DNA of 64,000 nt from the NCBI GenBank assembly GCA_017656235.1, contig JACDOF010000008.1, positions 1 through 64,000 on the forward strand. The letters are read 5' to 3'. Below the pieces are notes generated by a model. It was not told the DNA's origin. It saw only the letters and a list, made by a program, of their open reading frames with translations, and did not search any database. Position numbers and translations under genes: made by a program. This stretch comes from Brevibacillus sp. Lineage in GTDB: Bacteria > Bacillota > Bacilli > Brevibacillales > Brevibacillaceae. Of this stretch, positions 61,819-64,000 are shown in pieces. Positions within the stretch are counted from its first letter, which is position 1, and every line of letters begins with the position of its first letter.

Positions 61819-63222
61819 TTGAGCGGAGGCGGGCTCGTTCTTTCATTTGTGGCAGTATTGGCCGTTACGGCAGCAATCGGAGTGGCTGCCAAGCAAGGTG
61901 TCCGGACGGCAAAGGATTTCACCAACGCGGGCAGCCGATTAAGTGCGGCCATGGTGGCAGGGGCACTGGTCGGGGGATTCGTCGGCGGCACATCCGTAAT
62001 TGGGACAGCGGAACTGGCTTACCGGCACGGGCTTACGGCACTCTGGTTCACGCTGGGCGGTGCGATCGCGCTGTTTCTGCTCGGCTGCTTCGCTGGCAGG
62101 TTTCGAAGCGTCGGAGTGGAAACACTGCCAGCCGTGGTCGGCAGCTTATACGGCGATGGGGCGCGGCTGGGGGCCAGCTTGTTCTTATCGGTTGGGGTCT
62201 TTATCCAGGTGATTGCCCAGCTTCTGGCGGCCCAACCGCTGCTTTCTGTATTATGGCCTGCACCGCTGGCCGCTGCGGCGGCGATTCCGGCGGTGCTGAT
62301 CCTGGCCTATGTCTTTTTTGGCGGATTCATGGGAGCCAGTCTGGTTGGGTCCCTAAAGACCGCGTTGCTGGTCGCGCTGCTGGCTGTGGCGGGGGGATGG
62401 CTGTACAGCCATCTGTCGCCAAACACATACCAGGGCTGGTGGGAGGCGGGACGGCTCTCTTTGTTCGCTGATGGTCTGTCTGCCGGATGGGCACAAGGAT
62501 TGGCCATGGTGATCGGGATGTTTTCCACGCAAGCCTATCTGCAGCCGATCTTTGCCGGTCGCGATGTGAAAGCAGCCCGCCGCGGTTCGTTTCTGGCGGC
62601 AGTCATTGTCCTGGTGATCGGGCTCACCAGTGCCTGGATCGGCCTGTTTATGAGGGACGCCCATCCCGGGATTGTGCCGCGTGAAGCGATTCCGCAGTTC
62701 TTCCTGCAGCATGCCCCCGCTTGGCTGGCGGGCGGAGCGCTGGCCGTCATTCTGCTGTCGGTGGTAATGACAGGTGCCGCCCTCGTCCTCAGCATCGGGA
62801 CCATTCTCAACCAGGACGTGATTCAACGCTTTCGAGCCCGCACATTCACTGACAAACAGCAGCTACTGCTCTCCCGTCTGCTGATTGTCACCTTGATTGG
62901 AACGGCCTATCTGATCGTGCTGTCCAACGCCAACTCGCTGATTCTTGAGTGGGCCTTTCTTTCGATGACGCTGCGCGGAGTAACCGTGTTCTTCCCGGTC
63001 TTTTTCTACCTGCTCGGATTTCGACCGGCAAGTCGTCGGTTGGCGCTGCTCGCCATCTGGGGCGGGCCGATTGCCGCATTGTTGTGGGCCGTGCTTGCCT
63101 TTACCCGGACAGGCATTGACCCGCTTTATGTAGGGGGAGCGTTTAGTCTCTTGGCCATGACGGCGGACCGGTGGCGGGTAAAAACAAAAGCCCCCTCCCT
63201 GAAGCAGGATGCACAGGGATGA
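61819..63222 (+). CDS. Sodium:solute symporter family protein
   Basis: A 467-residue membrane protein with about 13 helices of the SSS fold. Recognisable parts are AKDFTNAGSRLSAAMVAGALVGGFVGGTSVIGTAELAYRHG (the TM1-TM2 region) and a GFMGASLVGSLKTALLV segment in the middle. It imports an organic solute with Na; the substrate could be an amino or carboxylic acid and is not readable from sequence. The start TTG 61819 follows GGGGGAAGG. It is convergent with the potassium transporter gene, 8 bases apart. Confidence 0.82.
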   Translation: MSGGGLVLSFVAVLAVTAAIGVAAKQGVRTAKDFTNAGSRLSAAMVAGALVGGFVGGTSVIGTAELAYRHGLTALWFTLGGAIALFLLGCFAGRFRSVGVETLPAVVGSLYGDGARLGASLFLSVGVFIQVIAQLLAAQPLLSVLWPAPLAAAAAIPAVLILAYVFFGGFMGASLVGSLKTALLVALLAVAGGWLYSHLSPNTYQGWWEAGRLSLFADGLSAGWAQGLAMVIGMFSTQAYLQPIFAGRDVKAARRGSFLAAVIVLVIGLTSAWIGLFMRDAHPGIVPREAIPQFFLQHAPAWLAGGALAVILLSVVMTGAALVLSIGTILNQDVIQRFRARTFTDKQQLLLSRLLIVTLIGTAYLIVLSNANSLILEWAFLSMTLRGVTVFFPVFFYLLGFRPASRRLALLAIWGGPIAALLWAVLAFTRTGIDPLYVGGAFSLLAMTADRWRVKTKAPSLKQDAQG

Positions 63223-63230
63223 GGCTTCCC

Positions 63231-64000
63231 TCAACCAATCAAAATCTTTCCTTTGGGATAACGATAGTATTCTTTTTGCTTTCGCTGGGCGAGACCAATG
63301 GCGATGGTCAATGGTCCGATCCGGCCAATAAACATGGTCAGCGCGACAATCACCCGGCCAACCGGTGACAACTCAGGCGTCAGGCCCAGCGAAAGACCGA
63401 CCGTACCAAAGGCGGACGTTGCCTCAAACAAGATCACGATAAAGTCCACGTTTTTTTCCGTCAGGGAAAGGGCGATTGAGACGACGATGACAAAAAACAA
63501 CCCGCTCAACGTGACGGTCAGCGATTTGTAAATGAAAACGGGCTGGATGCGCTGCCGGAAGAAGACGACATCCTCCCGCCCTTTTACCTGTGACCAGACG
63601 GCACCGATCAAGGTGGCGAAGGTGGTTACCTTGATCCCGCCGCCTGCTGAACCGGGTGAAGCGCCGATAAACATCATCACTATGATCAAAAAGATCGTCG
63701 CCTGTTGAAAGTCGGCTACATTTAACGTGGTGGCCCCACCTGAACGCGGCGTAATGGCCTGGAAAAAGGAAGCGAAAACCTTGCCCAGTGTGGACAGCGG
63801 ACCAAGCGATTTGGGATTGTTGTATTCGATCAAAAGAATGATCATCATGGTAGCCAGCGTCAAGATGGTGGTGGTCACGAGCACCACCTTGGTATGCAGC
63901 GACAGGCGGCGCGTATGGCGGTATTCGTACAATTCGCTCATCACCAGAAACCCGATTCCGCCCACGAAGATCAACAGGCCGATGACGAGCGAGACGACGG
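63231..64000 (-). CDS. TrkH/KtrB-type potassium uptake protein (partial, runs off the window)
   Basis: The C-terminal 256 or so residues of a potassium channel-like translocation subunit. The frame stays open to the window edge, so the N-terminus lies beyond 64000. Visible parts are FVGGIGFLVMSELYEY, the filter-region segment FFQAITPRSGGATTLNVADF, MMFIGASPGSAGGGIKVTTFATL, FEATSAFGTVGLSLGLTPELS and the C-terminal MFIGRIGPLTIAIGLAQR. These P-loops are typical of the Trk/Ktr family, most like KtrB. A partner RCK subunit (KtrA/TrkA) is not in the window. Confidence 0.88.
   Translation of the reverse strand, partial: VVSLVIGLLIFVGGIGFLVMSELYEYRHTRRLSLHTKVVLVTTTILTLATMMIILLIEYNNPKSLGPLSTLGKVFASFFQAITPRSGGATTLNVADFQQATIFLIIVMMFIGASPGSAGGGIKVTTFATLIGAVWSQVKGREDVVFFRQRIQPVFIYKSLTVTLSGLFFVIVVSIALSLTEKNVDFIVILFEATSAFGTVGLSLGLTPELSPVGRVIVALTMFIGRIGPLTIAIGLAQRKQKEYYRYPKGKILIG

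Overview
The window is chromosomal DNA of a spore-forming Gram-positive bacterium of the order Bacillales, most like the Brevibacillus/Paenibacillaceae group. The evidence is strong AGGAGG-type ribosome sites with frequent GTG and TTG starts, spore genes (cwlJ, gerQ, a CotF-family coat protein, ytxC), T-box and SAM riboswitches, the ytxC-thrS-infC-rpmI-rplT order, and a moderately high GC content. The genus is an inference; no rRNA lies in the window.

Layout. 0-11.7 kb: tRNA-Ala(GGC), an OPT transporter, small metabolic genes, a HemAT oxygen sensor, a zinc-efflux operon (ArsR regulator, CDF pump, sirtuin), and a BdbC/thioredoxin disulfide pair. 12.0-24.6 kb: a Tad/Flp pilus locus (CpaB, TadZ, TadA ATPase, TadB, TadC, Flp pilin, TadE, TadG-like). 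It carries two paralogous von Willebrand A lipoproteins, a secreted protein with a strict ten-residue repeat and two proteins of unknown family. This is the most unusual part of the window. 24.7-30 kb: acetyltransferase, type III polyketide synthase/methyltransferase pair (bpsA-bpsB), cwlJ-gerQ and a CPA2 antiporter. 30-34.4 kb: a MerR-controlled acyl-CoA operon, with an 18-bp palindromic operator in the promoter spacer, and a DedA protein. 34.5-34.7 kb: a palindromic repeat element. 35-41.8 kb: coat protein, mqnC, ytxC, thrS (T-box) and infC-rpmI-rplT (L20 leader). 41.9-44.6 kb: three cell-wall or secreted proteins. 44.6-47.2 kb: SAM-riboswitch-controlled metI-metC. 47.2-50 kb: an M16-peptidase remnant, an MFS exporter, an FMN reductase and an IS3-type remnant. 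50-54 kb: assimilatory sulfur genes (sulfite reductase, cysH, sat). 54-61 kb: T-box-controlled ilvB-ilvH-ilvC-leuA-leuB. 61-64 kb: two related tiny genes, a sodium:solute symporter and the end of a Trk/Ktr potassium transporter that runs off the window.

Several blocks work together. Sulfate activation and reduction feed metI-metC. The disulfide pair lies directly upstream of a pilus locus whose two vWA lipoproteins share conserved cysteines. The branched-chain and threonine leaders read Leu (CUC) and Thr (ACC) specifier codons. A small family of intergenic repeats (core GGRRRGGCGGCC-N-TTTTCC followed by GCCAACC) recurs at 34.5, 47.2 and 54.0 kb.
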